Positions 1-8,898 of a stretch of 64,000 nucleotides of DNA are shown here, piece after piece. A model generated the notes under the pieces. The model did not search any database and was not told where the DNA came from. It saw nothing but the letters and a program-made list of their open reading frames with translations. Both the position numbers and the translations under genes were made by a program. Origin of the DNA: Stenotrophomonas beteli (GTDB lineage Bacteria > Pseudomonadota > Gammaproteobacteria > Xanthomonadales > Xanthomonadaceae); NCBI RefSeq assembly GCF_001431665.1, contig NZ_LLXV01000055.1, forward strand, positions 1 to 64,000, in the 5' to 3' direction. Every line of letters begins with the position of its first letter. Within the stretch, counting starts at the first letter, position 1.

Positions 1-21
1 TCATCGCCAGGGTTTACACCC

Positions 22-51
22 AAAACCCCGCTGCTTGCGCAGCGGGGTTTT
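22..51 (+). terminator. Rho-independent terminator at left window edge
   Basis: A perfect 12-bp stem (22-33 with 40-51) has a 6-nt loop and runs into a T-rich tract. It would end a plus-strand transcript that starts left of the window. The gene it serves is not visible. Confidence 0.75.
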
Positions 52-73
52 TCTTTGTCCGCAGGAAATGCGG

Positions 74-244
74 GTCGTGCCGGCCGCTGGCCGGCAACCC
101 GATGGCGTTACATCGCCCGGTAGATCCACGCCCTGCGTGGATGCCCTCCGCGAGGAGCCAATGCGCCAACCAAGGTTGGCAGCTACCAATCGTTTGCCGG
201 CCAGCGGCCGGTACTACCCGTAGATCCGCGCCATGCAGGGATGC
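74..244. repeat. Cluster of SMAG-type (GTAG) stem-loop repeats
   Basis: Five short palindromic units lie in tandem: 74-96 (GTCG variant, GCCGGCCGCTGGCCGGC core), 120-144 (GTAGATCCACGC core), 165-186 (CCAACCAAGGTTGG core ending CTAC), 195-217 (GGCCAGCGGCC core ending CTAC) and 220-244 (degenerate GTAGATCC unit). A GTAG terminus plus a palindromic core is the hallmark of S. maltophilia SMAG REP elements. Several sub-families sit side by side here. No gene is visible in 52-333. Confidence 0.8.
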
Positions 245-276
245 TCTCTGCGTGACCCATCACGCAGGACACGCAC

Positions 277-307
277 AAAAAAGACGGCGCCCTGAGGGCG
301 CCGTCTT
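277..307 (-). terminator. Terminator of the chemotaxis receptor gene
   Basis: A perfect 12-bp GC-rich stem (281-292 with 296-307, loop TGA) is followed, read on the minus strand, by six T (277-282 on the plus strand are A). It lies 27 bp past the stop of the minus-strand chemoreceptor gene. Confidence 0.85.
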
Positions 308-333
308 GATCAGGATCGAACTGAAAGCCCGGG

Positions 334-2439
334 TCAGGCGGCCTGCGAGACCTCGTGCGGTTCCTGCTGGCGGAACACCGAGACCGCTTCGGTGAGCGCC
401 CCGGCCTGCGATTGCAGTTCGCGCGCCGCAGCGGTGGCTTCCTCTACCAGCGCCGCATTCTGCTGCGTCGCCTGGTCCATCTGCACCACCGTCTGGTTGA
501 TCTGCTCGATGCCGACCGACTGTTCCTGCGAGGCGGCCGATATCTGGCGCATCAGGTGGCTGACGTTCTCCACGCCACCGACAATGCCCTGCATGCGCTG
601 GCCCGCGTCGGCCACCAGCTGGGCCCCTTCGCCCACCTGGCGCCCCGCCTCGTCGATCAGCTTCCTGATCTCCTGCGCCGCCGCCGCCGAACGCTGCGCC
701 AGCACGCGCACCTCGCTGGCGACCACGGCGAAACCGCGGCCCTGCTCGCCGGCACGTGCCGCTTCCACCGCCGCGTTCAATGCCAGGATGTTGGTCTGGA
801 AGGCGATGCCATCGATGACGCCAGTGATGTCACCGATACGCACCGAGGCAGTCTCAATCGCCTGCATGGTGTCGACCACCCGCTGCATGGCGGCATTGCC
901 GTTGCTGGCTGCGCTCTGCGTGGACGCTGCCAGCTCACTGGCCTGACGCGCATGGGCGGCGTTCTGGCGCACGGTGGCGGTCAGTTCTTCCATTGACGCC
1001 GCGGTTTCCTGCAGATGGGCCGCCTGGCGCTCACTGCGTTCGGACAAGGCGCCGTTGCCGGCCGCGATCTCGCTGGCTGCGGTACTGATCGTCGCGGCGC
1101 ACTGCTGGATGTGGCCGACCATGCGCGCCAGCTGTGCAGCGGTGGTGTTTGCGTCGCGTTGGATCGCAGCGAAGGCTCCGTGGTATTCACCCTGCATGCG
1201 GCGGTCGAGATCGCCCTGGGCGAGTGCCGAAAGCATCTGCCGCACCTCGTCGACCGTGCTGCCCAGCGTGTCGAGCAGCTGATTGATGCCACCGGTGAGG
1301 CCGTCAAGGAAGCTGGCACCTTCGGTGGCCCGCAGGCGCTGCTCCAGATCGCCGGCGGCGGCGGCGGCGACGATCCCCGCGACGGCGTTCTCCAGGGCGA
1401 GCTCGTGGGTCCGGTCATGCCATTCCACCGCAAAGCCGAGGCGTATGCCCTGTGCGTCGAACACCGGTGTGACCACCTGGGCGAAGTGGACCGGCCCGAT
1501 CCGCACCTTGCCGTTGTGTGCGACCTGCAGTCCGTTGAGGATGCCGCGGATGCGGTCCGGGTTGGCGTGGAAGCGGTGAATGCTGCTGCCGACCAGGCGC
1601 TCGGCGTCGAAATCGGGGAAGGCCTGGCGCAGCGTCGCCTGCTGGTTGCGCAGCAGCGCGACCACCGAGCGGTTCACATAGCGGATCACATGGTCGTTGT
1701 CGGCGATCATCATCGCGGTGCGCGAGGCATCCAGCGCCTGGCGGATCTGTGCGTTCTCGGCATTCGCGGCGGCCTCGCGGCTGCGCTGCGCCTGCACGTG
1801 CCGTGCGGTATCGGCCAGCGCGTGGGCCAGCGAGCCGGGCGCGTAGGCGCTGCTGTCGGCGTGCCTGCCGAGATCGGCGCCGGTGGCAATGTCGCGCGCC
1901 AGCGCGGCCAACCGGCGCGGACCATGGCCCAGTGCCTCGGTCTGCTCGCGCAGGCGCTGCGCGACCTGGCCGAGCAGCACGGTGAGCCCGGCGAATACTC
2001 CGGCCTGCAGCAGCGCCGGCCCTGGCGCGGCGCCGTGCATCAGCGGAACCAGCAGGGCCAGCGTGCCGACAGCCCCCGCCAGCCACACTGGAAGGCGATC
2101 GCGGTGGCCCAGCAGCACGCCCAGCAGCACGGCAATCGGCGATGCCGGTGACAGGCTGATGATCGCGCACAACACGGCCAGCTGCAGCGACAACAGCAAC
2201 GCCAGACCGTTGCGAGCGACGGCCCGGCCCGCCTGGGAGCCGCCCAACCACGCGGCTGGCAGTACGGCGGCGGCCGCCAACGCGGCGGCCTGCACCTGCG
2301 GGCCGCGCAGGGCCAGCACCAGGCCAGCCAGGGCCAGCACCACGCTGCCGATCAGCAGACGGCGGTCAGCGCGGTGCGCGAGCTGCTGCAGGTGCGGCAG
2401 GCGGGCGGTATCGGGGGGACGGGAGGATGCAACGGACAT
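334..2439 (-). CDS. Methyl-accepting chemotaxis protein with membrane N-terminus and PAS domain
   Basis: 701 residues. The start at 2439 (MSVASS...) was chosen because AGGAG lies 7 nt upstream; a longer in-frame extension to 2628 has no such site. Residues about 27-165 hold several hydrophobic helices with no sizeable periplasmic domain between them. A PAS-like domain follows at about 225-340, then HAMP-like helices with two LxxGDLxxR-type segments. The signalling domain's hairpin tip, with [20 protein letters not shown], starts near residue 542. Its role is to relay a signal through CheA/CheW to the flagellar motor. The PAS domain and lack of a periplasmic sensor suggest an intracellular or energy/redox cue (inference). 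The C-terminus lacks a CheR-binding pentapeptide. No che genes are adjacent. Confidence 0.93.
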   Translation of the reverse strand: MSVASSRPPDTARLPHLQQLAHRADRRLLIGSVVLALAGLVLALRGPQVQAAALAAAAVLPAAWLGGSQAGRAVARNGLALLLSLQLAVLCAIISLSPASPIAVLLGVLLGHRDRLPVWLAGAVGTLALLVPLMHGAAPGPALLQAGVFAGLTVLLGQVAQRLREQTEALGHGPRRLAALARDIATGADLGRHADSSAYAPGSLAHALADTARHVQAQRSREAAANAENAQIRQALDASRTAMMIADNDHVIRYVNRSVVALLRNQQATLRQAFPDFDAERLVGSSIHRFHANPDRIRGILNGLQVAHNGKVRIGPVHFAQVVTPVFDAQGIRLGFAVEWHDRTHELALENAVAGIVAAAAAGDLEQRLRATEGASFLDGLTGGINQLLDTLGSTVDEVRQMLSALAQGDLDRRMQGEYHGAFAAIQRDANTTAAQLARMVGHIQQCAATISTAASEIAAGNGALSERSERQAAHLQETAASMEELTATVRQNAAHARQASELAASTQSAASNGNAAMQRVVDTMQAIETASVRIGDITGVIDGIAFQTNILALNAAVEAARAGEQGRGFAVVASEVRVLAQRSAAAAQEIRKLIDEAGRQVGEGAQLVADAGQRMQGIVGGVENVSHLMRQISAASQEQSVGIEQINQTVVQMDQATQQNAALVEEATAAARELQSQAGALTEAVSVFRQQEPHEVSQAA

Positions 2440-2729
2440 CGGCGACTCCTGGATCAGCAGACGGCAACGGCCACACCACAGCACACGCAGCAGGGCGCGC
2501 GCAGGGCATGGACCGGAATTCAGGGAATGCGACGCGGACAGCGACGCGGAGACGGGACACCGTGGCCACATCCTGTGGGTGACGGTGCAGCAGAGCGGGC
2601 ATGCGGACTTCCTTGCGGGACCTGACACACGCCGCAGGCCCGACCGGACCTGCGTGCCGCGGGCGCAGGGGCCCGCAACTGATGTATCGGCCGCAAACGC
2701 GCAGAGTGAAGTGCAGCGGACGCTGCGAC

Positions 2730-3584
2730 TCAGCCGGCGTTGTCGATGCCGAGGAAGTGCAGGATCACCTCGGCGATCTGCGCCGGTGTTTCCATGTGCA
2801 GGTGATGGTTGCCGGCGAACAGCGCCAGCCGCCCATCACGCAGGTGGCGCAGGCGGTCGCTGCGCATCGGCTCGGGATAGTAGGGCTGTGCCGGCGTGGC
2901 GTAGATGACCTGCGTCGGGCAGGCGATGGCCTGCAGCAGGTTGTCGATCTGGCCTTCGCTGAGCCGGATCGCGGTGGGCAGCATGAGGCGCGGGTCGCTG
3001 CACCAGCGGTAGCCACCCTCGACCGCTTCCACGCCACGTTCGACCAGCAGGCGCGCACACGGCTCGCTGAGCTGGTTGGCCATCATCCGCGCGCGGATCG
3101 GCGCGGCAAGATCGGGGAATACGCGCAGCTGCTTGCGGGCCAGCCCACGCGTGGCATTCACATGCTCGCGCAGGCGATGGGCGGTGTCTTCCTCGGGGCC
3201 TCGCAGGCCTCCGAGGGCTTCGATCGCCACCAGGCGCTCCACGCGGTCGCTGACCGATGCGGTGAGGCTGGCGATGCCTGCGCCCATCGAATGACCGAGC
3301 AGGCTGAAGCGGTCCCAGCCCAGCGCATCGGCCACATCGAGCACGTGGCAGATCGCGGCGGCGGTGGTGTAGCTCGCACCGGCCGGCAGGTGCGCGCTGT
3401 GGCCATGCCCGGGCAGGTCGATGGCCACCAGCTGCAGCGACGGCAGGTGAGGGGCCAGCGGCACGAAGCTGGCGGCGTTGTCGAGCCAACCATGCAGGGC
3501 CAGCACGCGCGGGCCGTCACCGCCATTGCGCAGGCCGGCAACGCGCGCGCCAGCGACCTCCAGTTCAAACGGTTGCAGACTCAT
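2730..3584 (-). CDS. Alpha/beta hydrolase
   Basis: 284 residues from the ATG at 3584, which overlaps the hemH stop by 4 nt (ATGA), so the pair is probably translationally coupled. It shows the HGW oxyanion motif near residue 31, the nucleophile elbow GHSMGAG with Ser-99, and a C-terminal NHHLHMETP segment carrying the likely catalytic His. Length and motifs fit the alpha/beta hydrolase fold (MhpC-like). The substrate cannot be told from sequence. Longer upstream in-frame translation would run inside hemH and was rejected. Confidence 0.9.
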   Translation of the reverse strand: MSLQPFELEVAGARVAGLRNGGDGPRVLALHGWLDNAASFVPLAPHLPSLQLVAIDLPGHGHSAHLPAGASYTTAAAICHVLDVADALGWDRFSLLGHSMGAGIASLTASVSDRVERLVAIEALGGLRGPEEDTAHRLREHVNATRGLARKQLRVFPDLAAPIRARMMANQLSEPCARLLVERGVEAVEGGYRWCSDPRLMLPTAIRLSEGQIDNLLQAIACPTQVIYATPAQPYYPEPMRSDRLRHLRDGRLALFAGNHHLHMETPAQIAEVILHFLGIDNAG

Positions 3585-4543
3585 GCCAGCGCGGCTACGG
3601 CCAGCCGTGCCAAGGCGCGGGCGTGCTCCGGATCGGCGTTGAGGCACGGGATGTAGCGCATCGTCGCGCCACGCTCGGCCAGCGTTTCGGTGAAGCCCAT
3701 CGCCACTTCTTCCAGCGTCTCCAGGCAATCGGTGGCAAAGCCCGGGCAGACCACGTCGATCTGCTTCACCCCGGACTCGGCCAGCGCCCACAGGCTGGGC
3801 TCGGCGTACGGCTGCAACCAGCGTTCGCGGCCGAAGCGCGACTGGTAGCCCATCTGCCACGCGTCGCTGCCCAGGCCCAGCGCACCGGCGATGGCCTGGG
3901 CGCTGGCTTCGCAGCGTTGCGGATAGGGATCGCCCGCGTCAGCCAGGCGCTGCGGAATGCCATGGAAGGAGAACATCAGTTTCTGGCCGCGTCCGTGCTG
4001 TTCCCAGTAGCGGCGGATCGATCCGGCCACTGCCTCGACCCAGTCCGGATCGACGGCGTAGTCGTGCACCAGGCTGACGGCCACCGCAGGATTGCGGCGC
4101 TGCCAGGCATCGACCTTGTCCTGGACCGAGGCGGTGGTGGTGGTCGAGTACTGCGGGTACAGCGGCAGCACCACGATGCGGCGCGCGCCTTCGGCCGCCA
4201 GGCGGTCAAGTTCGCGGGTCAGCGCAGGCTCGCCATACCGCATGGCGTGGCGCACCGTCAGCGCCGGCAGCAGGCCCTGCATGGCCTGCGCCAGCTGACG
4301 CGTATGCACCATCAACGGAGAACCCTCGGGCAGCCAGACCTGGGCGTACTTGGCGGCGGAACGGCCGCTGCGCAGCGGCAGGATCAACCCGCGCAGCAAC
4401 GGTTGCCACAGCAGCGCCGGGATCGAGACCACACGGGGGTCGGACAGGAATTCAGCCAGGTAACGGCGTACGGCGGGAGCCGTCGGCGTCTCGGGCGTGC
4501 CTAGGTTGACCGCCAGCACGGCGGTATCGGGTGCGTCGAGCAT
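3581..4543 (-). CDS. hemH: Ferrochelatase
   Basis: Protoporphyrin ferrochelatase inserts Fe2+ into protoporphyrin IX, the last step of protoheme synthesis. From the ATG at 4543 it is 320 residues, the usual bacterial length, and begins [18 protein letters not shown] with the family's N-terminal NLGTP motif. The SFHGIPQR segment carries the metal-binding His, and a later [11 protein letters not shown] segment holds conserved acidic residues. A start 12 codons upstream (4579) is possible; neither start has a strong ribosome site. It is the first gene of a two-gene minus-strand unit with the hydrolase. Confidence 0.95.
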   Translation of the reverse strand: MLDAPDTAVLAVNLGTPETPTAPAVRRYLAEFLSDPRVVSIPALLWQPLLRGLILPLRSGRSAAKYAQVWLPEGSPLMVHTRQLAQAMQGLLPALTVRHAMRYGEPALTRELDRLAAEGARRIVVLPLYPQYSTTTTASVQDKVDAWQRRNPAVAVSLVHDYAVDPDWVEAVAGSIRRYWEQHGRGQKLMFSFHGIPQRLADAGDPYPQRCEASAQAIAGALGLGSDAWQMGYQSRFGRERWLQPYAEPSLWALAESGVKQIDVVCPGFATDCLETLEEVAMGFTETLAERGATMRYIPCLNADPEHARALARLAVAALA

Positions 4544-4707
4544 GGGCTCATTGTCGCCGATCCGGCGTCGCGTCGGCATGCAGGATTCAGATCGCAGGCA
4601 TGGCGCGCATCAATGTGAGCAGGGAACGCTCATTGGAGATTCATGACAACACTACTAATTTCAGTCACTTGCTATATCTTCCTATGGACTGACTTCTGGA
4701 GCCTGCC

Positions 4708-5592
4708 ATGCGTCGCCCGATCCAAGCCCTGCTGATCGCCGCCAGCCTGCTGTCCAGCCAGGCCATGGCCGGACCGCAGGAAGACCAGCGCGCCCGCAAC
4801 GCGGTGCGCGTGCTGGCTGAAATCCAGGAAATCCCTGAACAGGGCATTCCGGACAAATTGCTCGACGAAGGCCGCGCGGTCATCGTCATTCCTGACACGA
4901 TCAAGGCCGGCCTGGTCATCGGCGGACGCCGCGGCCATGGCCTGATGTCGGTGCGCATGCCCAATGGCGCCTGGTCCAGCCCGGTATTCGTCAAGCTGAC
5001 CGGCGGCAGCATCGGCTTCCAGGCCGGCGTGCAGTCCTCGGACGTGGTGCTGGTGTTCCGCAACGACCGCAGCCTGGACAACCTGGTGAACGGCAAGTTC
5101 ACCCTGGGCGCCGATGCCGGTGTTGCCGCCGGCCCGGTCGGCCGCAATGCCGCCGCTGCCACCGACGGCCAGCTGAAGGCCGAGATCTGGTCGTGGTCGC
5201 GTGCCCGTGGTCTGTTTGCCGGTGTTGCCCTGGATGGTGCGGTGCTGCAGATTGACGATGCCGCGAACCTGGACGCCTATGGCAGCAACACGACGCCGCG
5301 GATGATCTTCGAGGGTCGCGCCACCGGTGCGCCGTCGATGGATGTGGTCGCCTTCCGCGACCGTCTGGAGGAAGCCACCTATGCTGCGCGCAACAACCGC
5401 GCTGGCAACGGCGGCAACGCACCGCGCGCGGCGGCCCCGGCCCCGGCGCCTGTTCAGGCAGCACCCGCAGCTCCGGCCGAGGCCACCACCGCGCCGCTGC
5501 AGAACGTGCCGCAGACCCCGCCGCCGCAGCAGCAGGGCTTCCAGCCGGTCAACGACGGCGAAATCCGCACCGAAACGCTGGGCGGAAACTGA
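4708..5592 (+). CDS. SYLF (Ysc84-type) lipid-binding domain protein, exported
   Basis: 294 residues with a signal peptide ending about SSQAMA (residue 21). Residues about 30-210 form a SYLF domain: GRAVIVIPDTIKAGLVIGG, the SPVFVKLTGGSIGFQAGVQ stretch, a V-L-V-F segment, and SRARGLFAGVALDGAVL. In other organisms SYLF domains bind phosphoinositides or other lipids; the bacterial role is poorly known. The C-terminal 80 residues are a Pro/Ala/Gln-rich, probably unstructured tail. It stands alone, diverging from hemH. The 128-bp upstream gap contains an AT-rich stretch with TATATC near 4672 that could be a -10 element. Confidence 0.88.
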   Translation: MRRPIQALLIAASLLSSQAMAGPQEDQRARNAVRVLAEIQEIPEQGIPDKLLDEGRAVIVIPDTIKAGLVIGGRRGHGLMSVRMPNGAWSSPVFVKLTGGSIGFQAGVQSSDVVLVFRNDRSLDNLVNGKFTLGADAGVAAGPVGRNAAAATDGQLKAEIWSWSRARGLFAGVALDGAVLQIDDAANLDAYGSNTTPRMIFEGRATGAPSMDVVAFRDRLEEATYAARNNRAGNGGNAPRAAAPAPAPVQAAPAAPAEATTAPLQNVPQTPPPQQQGFQPVNDGEIRTETLGGN

Positions 5593-5667
5593 CTTTCGTC
5601 ACGCGCGCCGGCTAACACCCGGTGCGCTATGCTCGACAGCCTGATCACTAACGTAACGAGCGTCTTT

Positions 5668-5895
5668 ATGGGCAGTTTCAGCATCTGGCATTGGTTGGTC
5701 GTGCTGGCCATCGTCCTGCTGGTGTTCGGCACCAAGCGCCTGACCAGCGGCGCCAAGGATCTCGGTTCGGCGGTCAAGGAATTCAAGAAGGGCATGCGCG
5801 ACGACGACAAGCCGAACGCGCAGCTGGGCGACGAGTCGCGCAGCCAGGACGCCTCGCGCACCGCGCAGGACGAGCACGACCGCACCCCTCGCTGA
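5668..5895 (+). CDS. tatA: Sec-independent protein translocase TatA
   Basis: 75 residues from the ATG at 5668. A single N-terminal transmembrane helix ([21 protein letters not shown]) is followed by an amphipathic helix ([11 protein letters not shown]) and a short acidic tail, the standard TatA layout. TatA oligomers form the passage for folded, twin-arginine proteins. An in-frame ATG 39 nt earlier (5629) would put residues before the helix, which is atypical. It is the first gene of tatABC and is followed by tatB after 15 bp. Confidence 0.96.
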   Translation: MGSFSIWHWLVVLAIVLLVFGTKRLTSGAKDLGSAVKEFKKGMRDDDKPNAQLGDESRSQDASRTAQDEHDRTPR

Positions 5896-5910
5896 TCCGG
5901 AGCGGTCGCG

Positions 5911-6369
5911 GTGTTTGATATCGGCTTCAGCGAACTGCTGGTGATTGCCGTGGTCGCCCTGGTGGTGCTCGGTCCCGAGCGCCTGCCCAAGGCGGCCCGC
6001 TTCGCCGGCCTGTGGGTGCGCCGCGCCCGTACGCAATGGGATTCGGTGAAACAGGAACTGGAGCGCGAACTGCAGGCCGAGGAGATCAAGCGGCAGATGC
6101 AGGACGTGCGCCAGGGCATGCAGGATACCGAGAACCAGCTGCGTGCCAGCGGCGAAGCGATCCGTCGCGAAGCGCAGGAGGCGCAGCAGCAAGGGGATGC
6201 CTTGGCTCAGGAAATGCGCGCGCCGGCGGCGGCGGACGTTCCGCCGCATCTGAGCGAGCCTGCAGCAGCCGGCGCTGTGGCGCAGGAGGGCGCCGCGGTT
6301 CCCGCCACGGCTGACACGGCCGTCGACACCGGTGCGACGCCGACGCAGAGCCCGGAGCGCCATCCATGA
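5911..6369 (+). CDS. tatB: Sec-independent protein translocase TatB
   Basis: 152 residues with a GTG start. The N-terminal MFDIGFSELLVIAVVALVVL with GPERLP and the following amphipathic helix are classic TatB. TatB with TatC forms the receptor for RR signal peptides. The tail after residue 60 is a long charged and then Ala/Pro-rich region. The stop overlaps the tatC start by 4 nt (ATGA). Confidence 0.97.
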   Translation: MFDIGFSELLVIAVVALVVLGPERLPKAARFAGLWVRRARTQWDSVKQELERELQAEEIKRQMQDVRQGMQDTENQLRASGEAIRREAQEAQQQGDALAQEMRAPAAADVPPHLSEPAAAGAVAQEGAAVPATADTAVDTGATPTQSPERHP

Positions 6370-7115
6370 GCGAACAGGACTTCGGCGAAAGCTCGCTGGT
6401 GGAGCATCTGGTGGAACTGCGCGGGCGCCTGGTGCGCGCGCTGCTGGGCCTGGGCGTGGTGCTGCTGGGGCTGCTGCCGTTCACCCAGCGGCTGTACAAC
6501 GCCCTGGCCGAACCGCTGGTGTCGCAGTTGCCCAATGGGCAGACGATGATCGCCACCAATCCGGCCGGCGCCTTCTTCGCACCATTGAAGCTGACCTTCT
6601 TCGTGGCCCTGTTCGTGGCGGTACCGTGGCTGCTGTACCAGCTGTGGGCGTTCGTTGCGCCCGGCCTGTACGCACGCGAGAAACGCCTGGCGGTGCCGCT
6701 GCTGGTGTCGTCGGTGCTGCTGTTCTACACCGGCTGTGCGTTCGCCTACTTCCTGGTGTTGCCGGCGGTGTTCCACTTCCTGACCACCTTCAGCCCGGAC
6801 GTGATCGCGATCACCCCGGACGCGAATGCCTATCTGGACTTCGTGCTGGCGATCTTCTTCGCCTTCGGCGGCAGCTTCGAGCTGCCGGTGGCGATGGTGA
6901 TCCTGGTGCTGCTGGGCTGGGTGACGCCGCAGCAGTTCAAGGAAGGCCGCGGCTACGCGATCGTCGGCATCTTTGTGCTGGCCGCTGTGCTGACCCCTCC
7001 GGACGTGGTGTCGCAGCTGATGCTGGCGATTCCGATGTGCCTGCTTTACGAGCTGGGCATCCACGCCGCACGCTGGCTGGTGCCGTCGTCGGCAGTCAAG
7101 AAGCCCGCCGCCTGA
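6366..7115 (+). CDS. tatC: Sec-independent protein translocase TatC
   Basis: 249 residues with six hydrophobic helices. The N-terminal SSLVEHLVELRGRLVRAL matches the conserved TatC cytoplasmic signature (HLxELRxR), and FVAPGLYAREKR is the conserved first cytoplasmic-loop region. TatC is the polytopic core that recognises twin-arginine signals. It is the third gene of the tatABC operon and ends just before a 30-bp inverted repeat that probably terminates the transcript. Confidence 0.97.
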   Translation: MSEQDFGESSLVEHLVELRGRLVRALLGLGVVLLGLLPFTQRLYNALAEPLVSQLPNGQTMIATNPAGAFFAPLKLTFFVALFVAVPWLLYQLWAFVAPGLYAREKRLAVPLLVSSVLLFYTGCAFAYFLVLPAVFHFLTTFSPDVIAITPDANAYLDFVLAIFFAFGGSFELPVAMVILVLLGWVTPQQFKEGRGYAIVGIFVLAAVLTPPDVVSQLMLAIPMCLLYELGIHAARWLVPSSAVKKPAA

Positions 7116-7118
7116 AAG

Positions 7119-7187
7119 AAAAAAGGGGACGGAGGGGATTAAGTCGTTAAAGGCACAAACGACTTAATCCCCTCCGTCCCCTTTTTT
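7119..7187. repeat. 30-bp perfect inverted repeat, probable bidirectional terminator/REP-like element
   Basis: Arms 7119-7148 and 7158-7187 are perfect complements (A6, GGGGACGGAGGGG, ATTAAGTCGTT and its mirror) around a 9-nt loop. The outer A6/T6 ends make it a terminator in both directions, placed exactly between the convergent tatC and BPSS1780-type genes. The GGGGACGGAGGGGATTAAGTCG core resembles a widespread proteobacterial palindrome often found near Y1/HUH transposases (from memory). It is the only copy in this window. Confidence 0.85.
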
Positions 7188-7189
7188 CA

Positions 7190-8107
7190 TCAGGCGTGGA
7201 AGATGTCGCTTGAGGTCGGGGTGGTCGGGATCGGCGGTGCCGCGCGGCTGCCGCGGTGTACGAACATCTGCTTCCACGCGGCATAGACCGCGCCGACATA
7301 CAGCGGCATCAGCACCGTGGTCAGCACCAGCTGGGCAATGAAGGCCGCGGCCAGCGGGCCACCGATCAGCATCGCGATCTGGATCACGATCACGAACAGG
7401 ATGTACATGCAGAACGCGGCGATCAGGCCGAGCACGGCGAACACGATCATCGCGCCGATGTTCTCGATGCAGCCCTGCAGGCTCAGGCGCAGCGCGTGCA
7501 TGCCGCTCTGCTTGTCGAACACCACCAGTGCCGGCTGGGTGAACATTGCCAGCGACAGCGCCACCGCGCTCAGGAACACCAGCAGCATCCACAGCGCAAT
7601 GCGCTTGGCCGGCAGGTTGGCGACCAGCGCCGCCGCATCGTCCGGGCTGATCTGCTGGCCGCTGCGGCTGATCTCCTCCATCTTGGTCATGACCTCGCTG
7701 AAGGCGGTGAAGCCCTCGCGGCCGATCATCAGGAACAACAGTGCGCCCAGCAGCAGCACCGCCAGCACCTGGATCGCCAGCGGCACCAGCAGGTGGCTGA
7801 CGCGATGGTCGCGGATCGGCTGCAGCAGGTGCGAGGCCAGGCCCGGGCGGCCTTCGTCGATCTCACCCACGGCGTACAGCATGCCGCCGAACATGATCGG
7901 CGAGATGGCCAGGGTCATCAGCTGTACGGCCAGGCCGGCGGCACCGGGAATCAGCGTCGACAACAGGGTGACCACCCAGCTCACCAGCAGCCAGGTCAGG
8001 CCGATCCGGGCCAGCTGCAGCGGCGCACGCCGGTACAGCGAGAACGTATCCAGCAACCACTGGGCGCCCGCCGAAGCCGGCAGCTTGCGAATCTCTTTCA
8101 TGGACAT
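7190..8107 (-). CDS. BPSS1780-type (YciC-like) integral membrane protein
   Basis: 305 residues that start MSMKEIRKLPASAGAQWL; the second Met three residues on is an alternative start. The N-terminal GAQWLLDTFSLYRRAP region precedes a run of about six transmembrane helices, with a polar cytoplasmic or periplasmic segment at about 160-190. This is the layout of the BPSS1780/YciC membrane protein family, whose function is unknown. It is a single gene, convergent with tatC. Confidence 0.75.
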   Translation of the reverse strand: MSMKEIRKLPASAGAQWLLDTFSLYRRAPLQLARIGLTWLLVSWVVTLLSTLIPGAAGLAVQLMTLAISPIMFGGMLYAVGEIDEGRPGLASHLLQPIRDHRVSHLLVPLAIQVLAVLLLGALLFLMIGREGFTAFSEVMTKMEEISRSGQQISPDDAAALVANLPAKRIALWMLLVFLSAVALSLAMFTQPALVVFDKQSGMHALRLSLQGCIENIGAMIVFAVLGLIAAFCMYILFVIVIQIAMLIGGPLAAAFIAQLVLTTVLMPLYVGAVYAAWKQMFVHRGSRAAPPIPTTPTSSDIFHA

Positions 8108-8151
8108 CCGGGAAGGACAGGAGGGGGCCGGGCGGCTGCCCGTGGCGCCGA

Positions 8152-8898
8152 TTATCCCTGTTTTGCCACCGGCTGGGCTGAAGACAGCCGCGCCTGGCGG
8201 ACGAAGCGGCGCAGCAGCTGGCGCGCCAGCGGTGCGGCGCTCACCGCGCGCTCGATGCTGCGGGCACAGCCGCCATGACGGCCGATGCAGTCAGCGCGGG
8301 CGCGCACGTAGCCACGCATGTGGTGGGTGGCGAATTCCGGATGGAACTGCACGCCCCAGGCCTGGCGCCCCCAGCGGAAGGCGTGGCAGCCGTCCAGCGG
8401 CGAACGGGCCAGCACCTCGGCCCCGTCGGGCGCCCGCAGCACGGTCTGCAGATGGGTGGCATGGGCGGCGAAATGCTGCGGCAGCCCCTGGAACAGCGGG
8501 TCCTGCGCGGCCTGTGGCTGCAGCTCCAGCTCGATGGTGCCCGACTCGCGGCCGGCCGGGTTGTAGGCCACTTCGCCACCCAGCGCGTGCGCCAGCAGCT
8601 GATGGCCGTAGCAGATGCCAAACAGCGGGCGGTCGTCGTGGGCGGCCTGGCGCAGCCATGCGGCGCTGCGCTCGCTCCAGTCGGCGTGGTCGGTGACGAA
8701 TGCTGCCGAGCCGGTCACCAGTACGCCGGCGAAGGCGCGCGGGTCGGGCAATGCGTCGCCATGTTCGACATCGACCACCACGGTTTCGTGTTCTTCCAGC
8801 CCGGCAGCCACGCGGATCCAGTGCGGGAAGCGCCCGTAGCGGCGCAGCGACGGCACCGGGCGGCCGGTTTCAAGGATCAGGAAGGGAGCTGGGTTCAT
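8152..8898 (-). CDS. Class I glutamine amidotransferase-like protein
   Basis: 248 residues. The nucleophile Cys-96 lies in GICYGHQ and the catalytic pair His-186/Glu-188 in QFHPEF, giving a complete GATase triad. Family members (GMP-synthase-like or YfeJ-like) transfer or hydrolyse glutamine amide nitrogen. No synthetase domain is attached, so the acceptor is unknown. Its first 29 nt overlap the 3' end of the upstream GspE-type gene in another frame, which suggests co-transcription. The gap to the next gene is 44 bp. Confidence 0.9.
   Translation of the reverse strand: MNPAPFLILETGRPVPSLRRYGRFPHWIRVAAGLEEHETVVVDVEHGDALPDPRAFAGVLVTGSAAFVTDHADWSERSAAWLRQAAHDDRPLFGICYGHQLLAHALGGEVAYNPAGRESGTIELELQPQAAQDPLFQGLPQHFAAHATHLQTVLRAPDGAEVLARSPLDGCHAFRWGRQAWGVQFHPEFATHHMRGYVRARADCIGRHGGCARSIERAVSAAPLARQLLRRFVRQARLSSAQPVAKQG

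Noticed and set aside
1..21. Possible tRNA 3' end (…CGCCA) at the left edge before the terminator
   Set aside because: Only nine bases would be visible, so neither a T-arm nor an acceptor stem can be checked.
74..244. Clustered short palindromes considered as a CRISPR array
   Set aside because: Units differ in sequence, orientation and spacing, and there are no uniform spacers and no cas genes. They are SMAG/REP units.
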